A DNA stretch of 64,000 nucleotides, from assembly GCF_014773395.1 (NCBI RefSeq), contig NZ_JACXAF010000005.1, forward strand, positions 1-64,000, in the 5' to 3' direction. Positions 17,381 to 26,898 of the stretch are shown piece by piece. A program made the translations under genes and the position numbers. This DNA comes from Neiella litorisoli (GTDB lineage: Bacteria > Pseudomonadota > Gammaproteobacteria > Enterobacterales > Neiellaceae). Each line of letters opens with the position of its first letter. Position 1 is the first letter of the stretch. A model generated the notes under the pieces. It searched no databases and was not told where the DNA came from. It saw only the letters and a program-made list of their open reading frames with translations.

Positions 17381-18232
17381 TCAGAAAATTAACGCGTTTT
17401 CTCCTAACAGATCCCACTCCGGCTGTGCAGTAAATCTCGCAAACTGTTCCTCTGACAGAATGTCTCTGGCCTGCTCCATAATTCTATTCACAAGAAGTTC
17501 TTGTCGAGCCACCAACGAAGCTTCAGTACTTAAAAAATCATCGAGGTCTTGTCCTCTAATTAACGCTTCATCAGCGATCGTCTGGTCAATGCTCCCGTAA
17601 ATATCTGCTAAACCATTGGATTTGGCGCTGACTAAAAGCAAGGTCAACTCGTCTCGCTGATAAGCTTCCAGGCCAGTCGTACCTCTCTGATCTAACCGAT
17701 TGATAAAGGTATCGAGAAATGAATATGATTCATCGCCGAATTTTTGAAATCCCTTTAGAAGCTCATAGTTTTCATCGCCCAGCAGCGCATGTAATTCTGG
17801 ATTGAAAGGTTGGTCTGCAGCAGGCTCACTGCTAACAATCTCGTTGACTATTTCAATTGCTAATAATTGTTTTACTTTCGACAAGGCATTTTCAGTTAAC
17901 TCTTGCGATAACTTTTGCAAAAGGGCTCGATATTTTTGGTTAAATTGTTCGCTGACCCGCTCATCTAACCGTGCAGCTGTTACTTGGTTACAAGTAGGAG
18001 AAATCGATATTTCCAGTTCACTGGGAGCGTTGCTAACGTTTCCGATTTCGCTCTGACTTAGTGCTTGGTGATTATCGTTTTTATTGAGGGGATTATAGCT
18101 ATCGGAGTGACATGACAACGGCGTATGCTGATTGTTAGTCGTTGATTTGTAGCGCTCTATCTCGAAGTGCTGAACGATAATTACTGCAATTAACACAATC
18201 GAGCTGACAACGAATAATGAGTTTTTTACCAC
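17381..18232 (-). CDS. Membrane-anchored hypothetical protein
   Basis: A roughly 283-residue protein with one N-terminal membrane segment (about residues 4-22) and a helical, acidic exported part. I recognise no family. The start is uncertain: a GTG at 18232 preceded by GGGGG is preferred; a GTG at 18268 would give 295 residues. A glutamine- and leucine-rich helical region (about 95-150) could form a coiled coil. It sits convergent to the lyase-like gene inside the accessory segment between rsmE and metK. The gap 18233-18633 holds only the terminator of the next gene. Confidence 0.6.
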   Translation of the reverse strand: MVKNSLFVVSSIVLIAVIIVQHFEIERYKSTTNNQHTPLSCHSDSYNPLNKNDNHQALSQSEIGNVSNAPSELEISISPTCNQVTAARLDERVSEQFNQKYRALLQKLSQELTENALSKVKQLLAIEIVNEIVSSEPAADQPFNPELHALLGDENYELLKGFQKFGDESYSFLDTFINRLDQRGTTGLEAYQRDELTLLLVSAKSNGLADIYGSIDQTIADEALIRGQDLDDFLSTEASLVARQELLVNRIMEQARDILSEEQFARFTAQPEWDLLGENALIF

Positions 18233-18474
18233 AAGCTTGCCCCCATGATTGAAACAATCACCTTTCACTAAAAACTTCTCTCTCGATTAGCCAAGTCAAT
18301 TCAGCTGCCGAAAAAGAGCGCTTATGATAACAGCCCAAGGAAAGTTAAGTGACAATAAGAAAACGAAATACGTGCTAGTTTTAGTCTGGAATTAGAGTGA
18401 TTCTTGGCGCTTTTCAAGCTCTTGAGCTGCTCTTGAACGTCATTCTGCGCCCTTCTTTTGCATAAAATTGGGCA

Positions 18475-18504
18475 TAAAAAAAAGCCCGGGCAAGAAGCGC
18501 GGGC
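18475..18504 (-). terminator. Terminator after the PEP-CTERM gene
   Basis: On the minus strand a GC-rich hairpin (GCCCG...CGGGC, 18484-18504) is followed by nine T residues (18475-18483). It lies about 130 bp past the stop of the leftward gene ending at 18634. Confidence 0.7.
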
Positions 18505-18633
18505 CAATTCGATTGTTGGATGTAAAACGTACGGTTTAAAAATAGTCCATATTGGCCTGACAGGCCAGTTTGAGATTGTTACTAATTGCTGCAAAGCTCT
18601 GTTGAGTTTGTTGCTACAACTATTTTTGACTAA

Positions 18634-19566
18634 TTAGAACCTGCGTTTTTGTACTTTCATCAGGGTTAAAAGTAGTGCGCCAAACAAAATGAGAGCAGGC
18701 GTTTGTGGCTCTGGCACTTCGACAGACGATGATGGCACTTCAATGATCGGGTCAACGCCTTGATAAATGTAATTATGAATTTCATTTAAGCTTTGGTTTG
18801 AGTAATTACGGGCAATCACAGCGCCGTCCATATCAAAGCCACCGTTAAAAATATCGGCCTTGGTCGCTAGTACCGAGCCGATAAATTTGTTGTTGAAGTT
18901 GATTTCCGTGGTGTCGATGAAATTCCACAAGATTTTGTAATATATGCTGTTATTGATAGCACGAAAGTTCAATGCGCTGTGAATATTAGCCGAGCTGCCC
19001 GAAACGTTGATAACCGCCTTTTCAGCCAGACCCAAATCGAATTGCATGCCGTTGGATTGCTGAAATAAGCTGGCATTGATATCGAATACCGCTACCTGCT
19101 CACTACCTGAATAGCTGAACGTGCGGCCATTCATATCACCGGTAATAGAGCCATTGGCCGTCAAATTGTCATAGCTTACCGAAGCGGCTTCCAGCTGCGC
19201 TGTTAATTGTGATACCGCCAAGTTTTTGTCTTGGTATACGGTGCCGTTATTGGTGGCGATGTTCGCAGGGTTGGTTAAATCACCACCGTAGACGACGTCA
19301 CCATTGAGCACTTTGACACCGTTACCAAAAATGTCATCGACCACGCTCAATGCCGCGGAACCAGCTAAGTTGGCATCATAGCCAAAGTCAGAGGCGCTGG
19401 TGATGTTCAAGTTACCACCAATGAAGGTCGAACCTTGAACATGAACTGAGCCGGTAAAATCGTTTAAAACAACAAAGTTATAGTCGGTAATGGGCAAGGC
19501 CCATGAGGTGTTACACAGAAACAAGGAAACAATCGCTACTGCGCGGCGAACGGCATGTTTGAACAT
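18634..19566 (-). CDS. Choice-of-anchor A, PEP-CTERM surface protein
   Basis: A 310-residue exported protein. A signal peptide (about 1-23) precedes a choice-of-anchor A domain (YNFVVLNDFTGSVHVQGSTFIGG..., with repeated beta segments), and the protein ends in a PEP-CTERM sorting tail: VPEPQTPALILFGALLLTL then basic KVQKRRF. Exosortase would cleave the tail and attach or release the protein at the surface, so an exosortase should be encoded elsewhere in the genome. The family is tied to extracellular matrix or biofilm polysaccharide. It ends at a strong terminator. Confidence 0.85.
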   Translation of the reverse strand: MFKHAVRRAVAIVSLFLCNTSWALPITDYNFVVLNDFTGSVHVQGSTFIGGNLNITSASDFGYDANLAGSAALSVVDDIFGNGVKVLNGDVVYGGDLTNPANIATNNGTVYQDKNLAVSQLTAQLEAASVSYDNLTANGSITGDMNGRTFSYSGSEQVAVFDINASLFQQSNGMQFDLGLAEKAVINVSGSSANIHSALNFRAINNSIYYKILWNFIDTTEINFNNKFIGSVLATKADIFNGGFDMDGAVIARNYSNQSLNEIHNYIYQGVDPIIEVPSSSVEVPEPQTPALILFGALLLTLMKVQKRRF

Positions 19567-19790
19567 CTTTTGCTACCTAACTACTGATCCCCGAATTTTA
19601 ATAAGCGGGTGAATATGTTTGTCTGTTGGCGGCTGTTCAATTCACTCAGTCCGCATTTGAGTGGCTACCCAGGCAAAAAACAAACCAATGTTTTAACTGT
19701 TTGAAATAATTACTTTTAGTGTTTCTTTGGTGGGTTAGAATAAATACTCTGTAAATAATGCTGACAGACAACCCAAGCATGCCTTAGAAC

Positions 19791-19826
19791 GAAAAAAAAC
19801 CGCCTAGTTTTAGCTAAGCGGTTTTT
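19791..19826 (-). terminator. Terminator of metK
   Basis: AAACCGCCTAG and CTAAGCGGTTT pair around a TTTAG-type loop, 23 bp past the metK stop. On the minus strand the hairpin runs into a T8 tract. Confidence 0.85.
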
Positions 19827-19848
19827 ATGGAGAGGAATTCAAGACTGA

Positions 19849-21000
19849 TTACAACCCAGCGCTAGCTCGCAGAGCCTCAACTTTATCGGTGGCTTCCCAT
19901 GGGAACTGTTCGCGGCCGAAGTGACCGTAAGCTGCCGTTTGTTGATAAATAGGCTGCGCAAGATTGAGCATCTCAGTCAGGCCATAAGGGCGCAAATCAA
20001 AGTGCTGACGCACCCAAGCAACCAAAGTGGCTTCATCAAACTGGCTGGTGCCAAAGGTTTCGATGCTGATCGAAGTCGGTTCGGCAACGCCAATGGCATA
20101 TGACACTTGCAGCTCACAACGTTTGGCCAAACCGGCAGCCACTAGGTTCTTGGCAACATAACGGGCGGCGTAGGCAGCACTGCGATCCACTTTCGATGGG
20201 TCTTTACCAGAGAAAGCGCCACCACCATGGCGAGCCATGCCGCCATAGGTATCAACGATAATCTTACGGCCGGTTAAGCCACAATCGCCCATTGGGCCGC
20301 CAATGACAAAACGCCCTGTTGGGTTAATGAAGTATTTGGTTTGCTCAGTCAGCCATTGTGCTGGCAATACCGGTTTGATGATTTCTTCCTGAACAGCTTC
20401 AATCAAATCGCTTTGAGAAATGGTATCGCAGTGCTGGGTTGATAAAACAACCGCATCAATACCAACCGGCTGGCCGTTTTCATAAGCAAACGTCACTTGG
20501 CTTTTGGCATCAGGCCGCAACCAAGGTAGGGTGCCGTCTTTGCGCACTTCAGCTTGGCGCTTCACTAGTTTGTGAGCGTAAGTGATTGGCGCCGGCATCA
20601 GTTCTTCAGTCTCATCCGAGGCATAACCGAACATCAGGCCCTGATCACCAGCGCCTTGCTCTTTTGGATCGGCACGATCAACACCCTGGGCAATATCAGG
20701 CGACTGCTTACCAATGGCATTGAGCACGGCACAAGAGTCGGCATCAAACCCCATATCGGAGTGAACATAGCCAATTTCACGCACGGTACTGCGGGCTAAT
20801 TCTTCGATATCGACCCAAGCTTCGGTGGTGATTTCACCACCAACCATCACCATGCCGGTTTTTACGTAAGTTTCGCAGGCCACGCGAGCACTTGGGTCTT
20901 GCTTCAAAATTGCATCAAGAACTGCATCCGAAATCTGGTCTGCAATTTTATCTGGGTGGCCTTCAGAAACCGATTCAGAGGTAAACAAATGTTTTGCCAT
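19849..21000 (-). CDS. metK: S-adenosylmethionine synthetase
   Basis: A 383-residue enzyme that makes S-adenosylmethionine from methionine and ATP. The signatures [32 protein letters not shown] and [16 protein letters not shown] are present, and length matches E. coli MetK (384 aa). The ATG has AAAGG upstream. MetJ boxes lie 37 bp upstream of the start codon, so repression by MetJ-SAM is likely. Confidence 0.98.
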   Translation of the reverse strand: MAKHLFTSESVSEGHPDKIADQISDAVLDAILKQDPSARVACETYVKTGMVMVGGEITTEAWVDIEELARSTVREIGYVHSDMGFDADSCAVLNAIGKQSPDIAQGVDRADPKEQGAGDQGLMFGYASDETEELMPAPITYAHKLVKRQAEVRKDGTLPWLRPDAKSQVTFAYENGQPVGIDAVVLSTQHCDTISQSDLIEAVQEEIIKPVLPAQWLTEQTKYFINPTGRFVIGGPMGDCGLTGRKIIVDTYGGMARHGGGAFSGKDPSKVDRSAAYAARYVAKNLVAAGLAKRCELQVSYAIGVAEPTSISIETFGTSQFDEATLVAWVRQHFDLRPYGLTEMLNLAQPIYQQTAAYGHFGREQFPWEATDKVEALRASAGL

Positions 21001-21036
21001 GTTGCCTTTCTCGAAATTAAAGATGTTTATACGGAT

Positions 21037-21060
21037 TTACGTCTAGACGTCTATTCTAGT
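21037..21060. promoter_or_regulatory. MetJ operator of metK
   Basis: Three consecutive 8-mers, TTACGTCT, AGACGTCT and ATTCTAGT, match the met box AGACGTCT with 6, 8 and 5 identities. Tandem met boxes are how MetJ dimers bind cooperatively. Placement just before metK is as expected for the methionine regulon. Confidence 0.75.
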
Positions 21061-21318
21061 TTAATTGTTCGTTTTAATGCTAGCCCGAATCACAATTCGT
21101 GCTCAGACGCTAATCATTGAGTGAAGTCCCCGAATCACGGGGGATACGGCTCGATGCGTACGTCAATGTTGCCAATCAGGATTGTTATTTAATTACTTTG
21201 AATGGAAAATTAATTAAAATAAAAAGGGCGGTGCGGTTGATTTTTCGTTGTAAAACCACAAATTGACCGGAACACAGAAAAAATTTTGGCCAAAAAGTGT
21301 GACTTGTGTTCACTCTGA

Positions 21319-21333
21319 TGTAAATCAATTACG
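21319..21333. promoter_or_regulatory. Candidate HexR-type operator before pgk
   Basis: TGTAAATCAATTACG is near-palindromic and matches 12 of 15 positions of the HexR consensus TGTAATTAAATTACA. HexR controls central carbon genes in Shewanella and other gammaproteobacteria. The site is 218 bp before the pgk ATG in a 550-bp gap. A small TGAGGC-AAAAG-GCCTCA hairpin at 21495-21511 is the only other notable structure near pgk. Confidence 0.4.
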
Positions 21334-21550
21334 ATTTCTTCCGGTTGTAACATAATGCGCCTGCTTTGACGCCAAGGCCTTATGGCTCTAAGGATAACTA
21401 GCCCTGCGCTGTGAGCCGCCCGTTCGGTGTTGATGAACGAAGTACAGCACAGTGAATAACAACGCACTATACTGCGTTGAGTTCGAATTCGAGCTGAGGC
21501 AAAAGGCCTCAACTCACCCAAATACACAAAGCAATTCTAGAGGAATGATC

Positions 21551-22714
21551 ATGTCCGTATTGAAAATGAAAGATCTGGATTTAGCTGGCAAGCGCCTGTT
21601 TATCCGTGCAGATCTGAACGTGCCAGTAAAGGATGGCAAAGTCACTTCTGATGCTCGTATTCTGGCATCAATTCCTACCATTGAGCACGCGCTGAAAGCC
21701 GGTGCCAAGGTAATGGTGACCTCTCACTTAGGTCGTCCGACTGAAGGTGAGTATGCGGACGAGTTCTCTTTACAACCAGTTGTTGATTACCTTAACGAAG
21801 CGCTTGATGTGCCGGTTCGCCTGGTTAAAGACTACTTAGACGGCGTTGAGCTGGCTGAAAACGAAGTTGTTGTACTGGAAAACGTTCGTTTCAACAAAGG
21901 CGAAAAGAAAAACGACGAAGCGCTGTCGAAACAATACGCTGCTTTGTGTGACATTTTCGTCATGGACGCATTTGGTACCGCGCACCGTGCCCAAGCATCA
22001 ACTCACGGCGTTGGCATGAACGCGCCAGTTGCTTGTGCTGGTCCGTTGTTGGCTGCTGAACTTGAAGCACTTGGCGCGGCGATGGATAACCCTGCGCGTC
22101 CAATGATTGCAATCGTTGGAGGCTCTAAAGTATCAACCAAACTGACTGTCCTTGAGTCGTTGTCAAAAGTTGCTGACCAGTTAGTGGTTGGCGGTGGTAT
22201 CGCCAACACTTTCGTTGCAGCAACTGGCAACAACGTTGGTAAGTCACTGTGCGAATCAGACTTGATTCCAACCGCGCAAAAACTGATGAAAGAGTGTGCC
22301 ATTCCCGTTGCGACTGACGTTGCTGTTGGTAAAAACTTCTCAGAAGATGAAAAAGCCGTTGTTAAATCTGCAGCCGATGTAGAAGACGACGATATGATCT
22401 TCGACTTGGGCCCAGACTCAGCAGAAGAATTAGCAAAAATCATCAAAGAAGCGAAAACCATTCTGTGGAATGGCCCTGTTGGCGTATTCGAATTTGATGA
22501 ATTCGCTAAGGGTACTGAAATCGTTGCGAAAGCAATTGCTGAGTCAGAAGGTTTCTCAGTTGCTGGTGGCGGTGACACCCTAGCTGCTATCGACAAGTTC
22601 GGTATCAAAGATCAGGTGTCTTACATTTCAACTGGTGGCGGCGCGTTCCTTGAATTCGTGGAAGGCAAAAAGCTACCAGCAGTTGCTATGCTCGAAGAGC
22701 GTACCAACGGCTAA
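21551..22714 (+). CDS. pgk: Phosphoglycerate kinase
   Basis: A 387-residue glycolytic kinase transferring phosphate between 1,3-bisphosphoglycerate and ADP. It has [39 protein letters not shown] and the nucleotide loop [11 protein letters not shown]. The ATG at 21551 is preceded by AGAGGA; an apparent 33-residue upstream extension has no homology logic and is rejected. Codon use is strongly biased, as for a highly expressed gene. It is followed by a terminator-like hairpin and then fbaA. Confidence 0.98.
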   Translation: MSVLKMKDLDLAGKRLFIRADLNVPVKDGKVTSDARILASIPTIEHALKAGAKVMVTSHLGRPTEGEYADEFSLQPVVDYLNEALDVPVRLVKDYLDGVELAENEVVVLENVRFNKGEKKNDEALSKQYAALCDIFVMDAFGTAHRAQASTHGVGMNAPVACAGPLLAAELEALGAAMDNPARPMIAIVGGSKVSTKLTVLESLSKVADQLVVGGGIANTFVAATGNNVGKSLCESDLIPTAQKLMKECAIPVATDVAVGKNFSEDEKAVVKSAADVEDDDMIFDLGPDSAEELAKIIKEAKTILWNGPVGVFEFDEFAKGTEIVAKAIAESEGFSVAGGGDTLAAIDKFGIKDQVSYISTGGGAFLEFVEGKKLPAVAMLEERTNG

Positions 22715-22730
22715 GCCAGCCAAAATATAT

Positions 22731-22760
22731 AACGGGAGCCTTAGGCTCCCGTTACTATTT
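22731..22760 (+). terminator. Terminator after pgk
   Basis: AACGGGAGCC-TTA-GGCTCCCGTT is a perfect 10-bp stem with a 3-nt loop, 16 bp after the pgk stop, followed by a T-rich stretch. Confidence 0.7.
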
Positions 22761-22858
22761 ATTCGACACTTTATTCGAAACTGAATTCGTATGAATTTTG
22801 TCGTAAATAATCTAGACTTATTCAACTCAATTTGTATCAACCCACAGGACAAATAATC

Positions 22859-23938
22859 ATGTCTCAGAATATTCTTGATGTTGTTAAACCAGGCGTAGTA
22901 ACTGGTGACGACGTAGCCAAAGTTTTTACCATCGCTAAAGAGAAAGGCTTTGCTCTGCCTGCTGTTAACTGCGTCGGTACTGATTCTGTTAACGCAGTGC
23001 TTGAAGCTGCAGCGAAAGTAAAGGCTCCTGCTGTTATCCAATTCTCTAACGGTGGCGCGGTGTTCTTTGCTGGTAAAGGTTTGAAACTGGAAGGCCAAGA
23101 AGCCGCTATTCTGGGTGCCATTGCTGGTGCAAAACACGTTCACACCATGGCGGAAGCTTACGGTGTACCAGTGATCTTGCACACTGACCACGCTGCGAAA
23201 AAATTACTGCCTTGGATTGACGGCCTGTTGGAAGCGAGCGAGAAGCACTTCGCAGAAACTGGCAAGCCGCTGTTCAGCTCTCACATGATTGACCTGTCAG
23301 AAGAGTCGCTGGAAGAAAACATCGAAACTTGTGCCAAGTACCTTGAGCGCATGAGCAAAATCGGCATGACTCTGGAGATCGAATTGGGTTGTACTGGTGG
23401 TGAAGAAGACGGTGTTGATAACACTGATATGGATCAGTCACTGCTTTACACTCAGCCTTCTGAAGTGAACTACGCTTACGAAAAACTGAATGCAATCAGC
23501 CCGAATTTCACCATTGCTGCTTCTTTCGGTAACGTTCACGGCGTCTACAAGCCAGGTAACGTGAAGCTGACTCCAACCATTTTGCGTGATTCTCAAGCTT
23601 ACGTTTCTGAGAAGCACAACCTGCCTCACAACACGCTGAACTTCGTGTTCCACGGTGGTTCTGGTTCTTCACAAGAAGAAATCCAAGAGTCAATCAGCTA
23701 CGGTGTGATCAAAATGAACATCGATACTGATACTCAGTGGGCAACTTGGGATGGTATCCGTGTTTATGAAGCCGACAAGCACGACTACCTGCAAGGCCAA
23801 ATCGGTAACCCAGAAGGTGAAGATGCGCCTAACAAGAAATACTACGACCCACGCGTTTGGTTGCGCAAAGGTCAAGAGTCAATGGTTGTTCGCTTAGAGC
23901 AAGCATTCGCTGATCTGAACGCAGTAAACGTACTGTAA
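22859..23938 (+). CDS. fbaA: Class II fructose-bisphosphate aldolase
   Basis: A 359-residue zinc-dependent aldolase of glycolysis and gluconeogenesis, length equal to E. coli FbaA. Metal- and substrate-binding segments are visible: ILHTDHAAKKLLPW, LEIELGCTGGEEDGVDN, GNVHGVYKPGNVKL and VFHGGSGSS. The ATG at 22859 follows AGGA; the ten-codon longer reading is rejected. Codon use is as biased as in pgk. Confidence 0.98.
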   Translation: MSQNILDVVKPGVVTGDDVAKVFTIAKEKGFALPAVNCVGTDSVNAVLEAAAKVKAPAVIQFSNGGAVFFAGKGLKLEGQEAAILGAIAGAKHVHTMAEAYGVPVILHTDHAAKKLLPWIDGLLEASEKHFAETGKPLFSSHMIDLSEESLEENIETCAKYLERMSKIGMTLEIELGCTGGEEDGVDNTDMDQSLLYTQPSEVNYAYEKLNAISPNFTIAASFGNVHGVYKPGNVKLTPTILRDSQAYVSEKHNLPHNTLNFVFHGGSGSSQEEIQESISYGVIKMNIDTDTQWATWDGIRVYEADKHDYLQGQIGNPEGEDAPNKKYYDPRVWLRKGQESMVVRLEQAFADLNAVNVL

Positions 23939-23963
23939 TTTCTCGTCAATCTTTGACAGAATG

Positions 23964-23990
23964 AAAAGCCCGCATTAAGCGGGCTTTTTT
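23964..23990 (+). terminator. Terminator after fbaA
   Basis: AAAAGCCCGC-ATTAA-GCGGGCTTTTTT, a classical hairpin with T6, 25 bp after the fbaA stop. Confidence 0.93.
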
Positions 23991-24115
23991 GTGGCTGACA
24001 GACAAATTCTTATTGAGGCTATTTGCCTTGAGTCTTGGGAAGGATGTTATATAGAATTTGCAGGTTAATTGTTAACTTAACGTCAGAAAATTATTCTAAT
24101 ATCCAGAGATTGATC

Positions 24116-24865
24116 ATGTTCGCATTGCGCCAATGCCGACTCGTTGCGCTAACGACGGCTTTGCTTAGTTTCGGTGTATACGGCCTTAGTATTTCAGATG
24201 AAGATCTGAAAAAGCAGGGGTGGTCTGCACAAGTTGAAGGTGGTCTTAGCTATTCGACCGGTAATACTGATCAATCGTCCATGCGCTTTCGCGGTGAGTT
24301 TGACTATTTCTGGGCCGACTGGCGCCACTTCTTAAAAGCTGAAGCCAACTCGACTAAACGCAACGGTAAAAATAGTGCTGAACGTTACCGTGGCTCTTAC
24401 AAAGCTGACCGTGACTGGACCGATGTCGACTACACCTTTGGTCTGGTGACCTATGAAAACGACCGCTTCAATGGCTTGGAAGACCTCTTTACTTTGGTCG
24501 GTGGCTGGGGTCATCGATTCTTTCCGGCTGACTCGATGGAGTTATACACCGAAGCTGGGCCGGGTTACCGTTGGAATAACTCACCTGATTCAAAAGACAG
24601 TGAGGCAATTCTGCGCGGCGCGACGCAGTTTGACTGGACCATCAGTGACAACAGCTCTTTTCGACAAACCGTCACCTTTGAAAGCGGTGAAAGCAACATG
24701 ATTAGTCGTGCTGAAACCTCACTAACGACCAGTATTGTTGGCCAACTGGCATTGAAGGTGAGTATATCGATGACTCATCAGACCAAGCCAGAAGTTGATA
24801 ATAATGGCGTCTCGAAAGAAAAGCTCGACACCATCTCTGGTGTCACCTTGCTCTACAAGTATTGA
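24116..24865 (+). CDS. DUF481 outer-membrane beta-barrel protein
   Basis: A 249-residue protein with a signal peptide (about 1-23) and a DUF481 domain, the family of E. coli YdiY. The typical first strands GGLSYSTGNTDQSSMRFRGEF and alternating aromatic residues to the final VTLLYKY, ending in an aromatic residue, fit an outer-membrane barrel. Function unknown; some relatives are salt-induced. The ATG at 24116 is chosen because it starts the signal peptide. It is monocistronic and convergent with the LysR gene. Confidence 0.85.
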   Translation: MFALRQCRLVALTTALLSFGVYGLSISDEDLKKQGWSAQVEGGLSYSTGNTDQSSMRFRGEFDYFWADWRHFLKAEANSTKRNGKNSAERYRGSYKADRDWTDVDYTFGLVTYENDRFNGLEDLFTLVGGWGHRFFPADSMELYTEAGPGYRWNNSPDSKDSEAILRGATQFDWTISDNSSFRQTVTFESGESNMISRAETSLTTSIVGQLALKVSISMTHQTKPEVDNNGVSKEKLDTISGVTLLYKY

Positions 24866-24903
24866 TAAATAATTTTTTTTGATAATGGGCTTTTGATAAA
24901 AAA

Positions 24904-25746
24904 TTATTCATTAATGTAGGGGAAGAAATGCAGACTATCTCTGATCACATCAGCCTTATGGCTTTTGTTCAGATAGATGGCATAAATCTCGCGCTGGTAG
25001 GTCGGCGTTCCCGGTACTAAATGTAGGTTTCCTTTACGTATTTCATGAAAACTCATCTGCCTTGGTAAGTAAGCCGCGCCGCCTGCTTCGACGATGAAAC
25101 TCATCGCAATTCGCGGTTGATTCATATGATGCTTGGCCGTAATTAATTCACCTAAGTCATTATTAAACTTAAAGTTAATCGACTCGCCATAATCCACCAT
25201 GACAAAGTTTTCAATTTCTTCAACAGAGCGAACCGGCTGGCTACTGACTAATTGTAATGGCACCACCGCTACTTTCTGCGTGGCTAAGTCCTCAAGGTAG
25301 GTGGGTTCAAACACAAAGCCAATATCAACCAGTCTGGTAAGTACTTGTTTTCTCAACTCAACTGGTGAATGGATATGGGTTTGCAAATGAGCATCTTCAA
25401 AATTTCGATGAACCTTTTGCAACCAGTCATGCAGCACCATGTCCCAAATTGAACTCACTCCGCCAATAAAGAGCTGCAACGAATCAGCATCTGCCGTGCC
25501 CACATCTTGCTTGGCTTTCTGCCAAGTGGTCAGTATGTCATTGGCATACTTAACTAACTTATAGCCTTCTGGAGTCAGCTTTAGGCGCTTATTTGAGCGA
25601 TCAAAAAGCAGTACACCCAACTCTTGCTCAAGTAATTTAATCCGAGAGCTGACTGCTGCTTGGGTAACAAACAGATTCTCGGCCGAAATCCGAATGTGAA
25701 GAGTTCGGCTGACATCAAGAAAGGTAACGAGTAAGTCAGTACGCAT
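24904..25746 (-). CDS. HdfR-like LysR family regulator
   Basis: A 280-residue LysR-type regulator. The N-terminal winged helix is plain (ENLFVTQAAVSSRIKLLEQELGVLLFDRS), followed by a substrate-binding domain. The start LLVTFLDVSRTLH and the segment SIWDMVLHDWLQKV resemble E. coli HdfR, a regulator affecting flagella and the gltBD operon, but orthology is unproven. It is divergent from rimK with 126 bp between starts, so it may control rimK or itself. Confidence 0.85.
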   Translation of the reverse strand: MRTDLLVTFLDVSRTLHIRISAENLFVTQAAVSSRIKLLEQELGVLLFDRSNKRLKLTPEGYKLVKYANDILTTWQKAKQDVGTADADSLQLFIGGVSSIWDMVLHDWLQKVHRNFEDAHLQTHIHSPVELRKQVLTRLVDIGFVFEPTYLEDLATQKVAVVPLQLVSSQPVRSVEEIENFVMVDYGESINFKFNNDLGELITAKHHMNQPRIAMSFIVEAGGAAYLPRQMSFHEIRKGNLHLVPGTPTYQREIYAIYLNKSHKADVIRDSLHFFPYINE

Positions 25747-25872
25747 AGTTTTGATAAAAATAATTTTATAAACATCCTAATTTATTTAGTTTTTTGTTTC
25801 ATTGTTTTTCTTCTATCTTTCACGCCAACAGATTAGCCAGCTCAATTGCTGGCGTTAGCAGAGGGCCTGACA

Positions 25873-26778
25873 ATGAAAATCGCAATCTTATCCAGAAACG
25901 AAAACTTATATTCCACTCGCCGTTTGAAAGAGGCCGGTGAGCTCCGTGGTCATGAAGTCGATATCATTGATACCTTGCATTGCTACATGGACATCACCAG
26001 TAGCAAGCCGACGGTGCGTTACAACGGCCAAACGTTACCCAAATATGACGCGGTTATTCCTCGGATTGGCTCATCGATTACCTTTTACGGAACAGCGGTG
26101 GTGCGCCAGTTTGAAATGATGGGCACGTTTTGTGTCAACGAATCCGTTGCCATTAGTCGCTCGCGCGATAAATTGCGTTCGCTACAGTTGCTGTCGCGCA
26201 AAGGTATTGGTCTGCCACGAACTGGGTTCGCTAGTAAACCAGACAAAATTCAGGATGTGATTAAGAATGTTGGTGGCGCGCCGCTGGTCATCAAGTTACT
26301 TGAGGGCACTCAGGGCATCGGCGTGGTTTTAGCTGAAACCGCGAAAGCGGCCGAAAGCGTGATGGAAGCCTTTATGGGCCTCAAGGCCAACATTCTGGTG
26401 CAGGAATTCATTAAGGAAGCGGGCGGTGCCGACATTCGTTGCTTTGTCGTTGGCGGCCGTGTGGTGGCAGCAATGAAGCGCCAAGCGGCGGAGGGCGAGT
26501 TTCGCTCCAATCTGCATCGTGGTGGTAATGCGCAATTGGTTCGGTTGACCAAAGAAGAGCGAGCGACCGCGGTTAATGCCGCCAAAGCCATGGGCTTAAA
26601 CCTGTGTGGTGTCGATATTCTGCAATCAAATCGTGGGCCGGTTGTGATGGAAGTGAATTCCTCGCCAGGCTTGGAAGGAATTGAGGTTGCCACTAACAAA
26701 GATGTCGCTGGGCTTATCTACGAGTTCATTGAGAAAAACGCCAAGCCGAATGCCAATCGGACCAAAGGTCAAGGCTAA
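25873..26778 (+). CDS. rimK: RimK alpha-L-glutamate ligase
   Basis: A 301-residue ATP-grasp ligase that in E. coli adds glutamates to the C-terminus of ribosomal protein S6 and makes poly-alpha-glutamate. The whole length is collinear with RimK, including [37 protein letters not shown] and [14 protein letters not shown]. The ATG at 25873 has GAGGG upstream. It stands alone, divergent from the LysR gene. Confidence 0.95.
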   Translation: MKIAILSRNENLYSTRRLKEAGELRGHEVDIIDTLHCYMDITSSKPTVRYNGQTLPKYDAVIPRIGSSITFYGTAVVRQFEMMGTFCVNESVAISRSRDKLRSLQLLSRKGIGLPRTGFASKPDKIQDVIKNVGGAPLVIKLLEGTQGIGVVLAETAKAAESVMEAFMGLKANILVQEFIKEAGGADIRCFVVGGRVVAAMKRQAAEGEFRSNLHRGGNAQLVRLTKEERATAVNAAKAMGLNLCGVDILQSNRGPVVMEVNSSPGLEGIEVATNKDVAGLIYEFIEKNAKPNANRTKGQG

Positions 26779-26898
26779 CGCCACTAAGGGCGAGTTCGAC
26801 CGAGTATAGCAATGCCAGTCGTTGCTGACTTTGCTCAGGCAGATCATAGGGCGGTTTAACACCGCCTGATCTGCCGTAGATCGAAATAGGAGGTTGCG

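Noticed and set aside
18322-18594. 90-residue leftward open frame
   Set aside because: It runs through the PEP-CTERM terminator hairpin, has no ribosome site and no protein-like features.
21452-21550. 33-residue extension of Pgk
   Set aside because: The ribosome site AGAGGA lies just before the ATG at 21551, and the Pgk family starts there.
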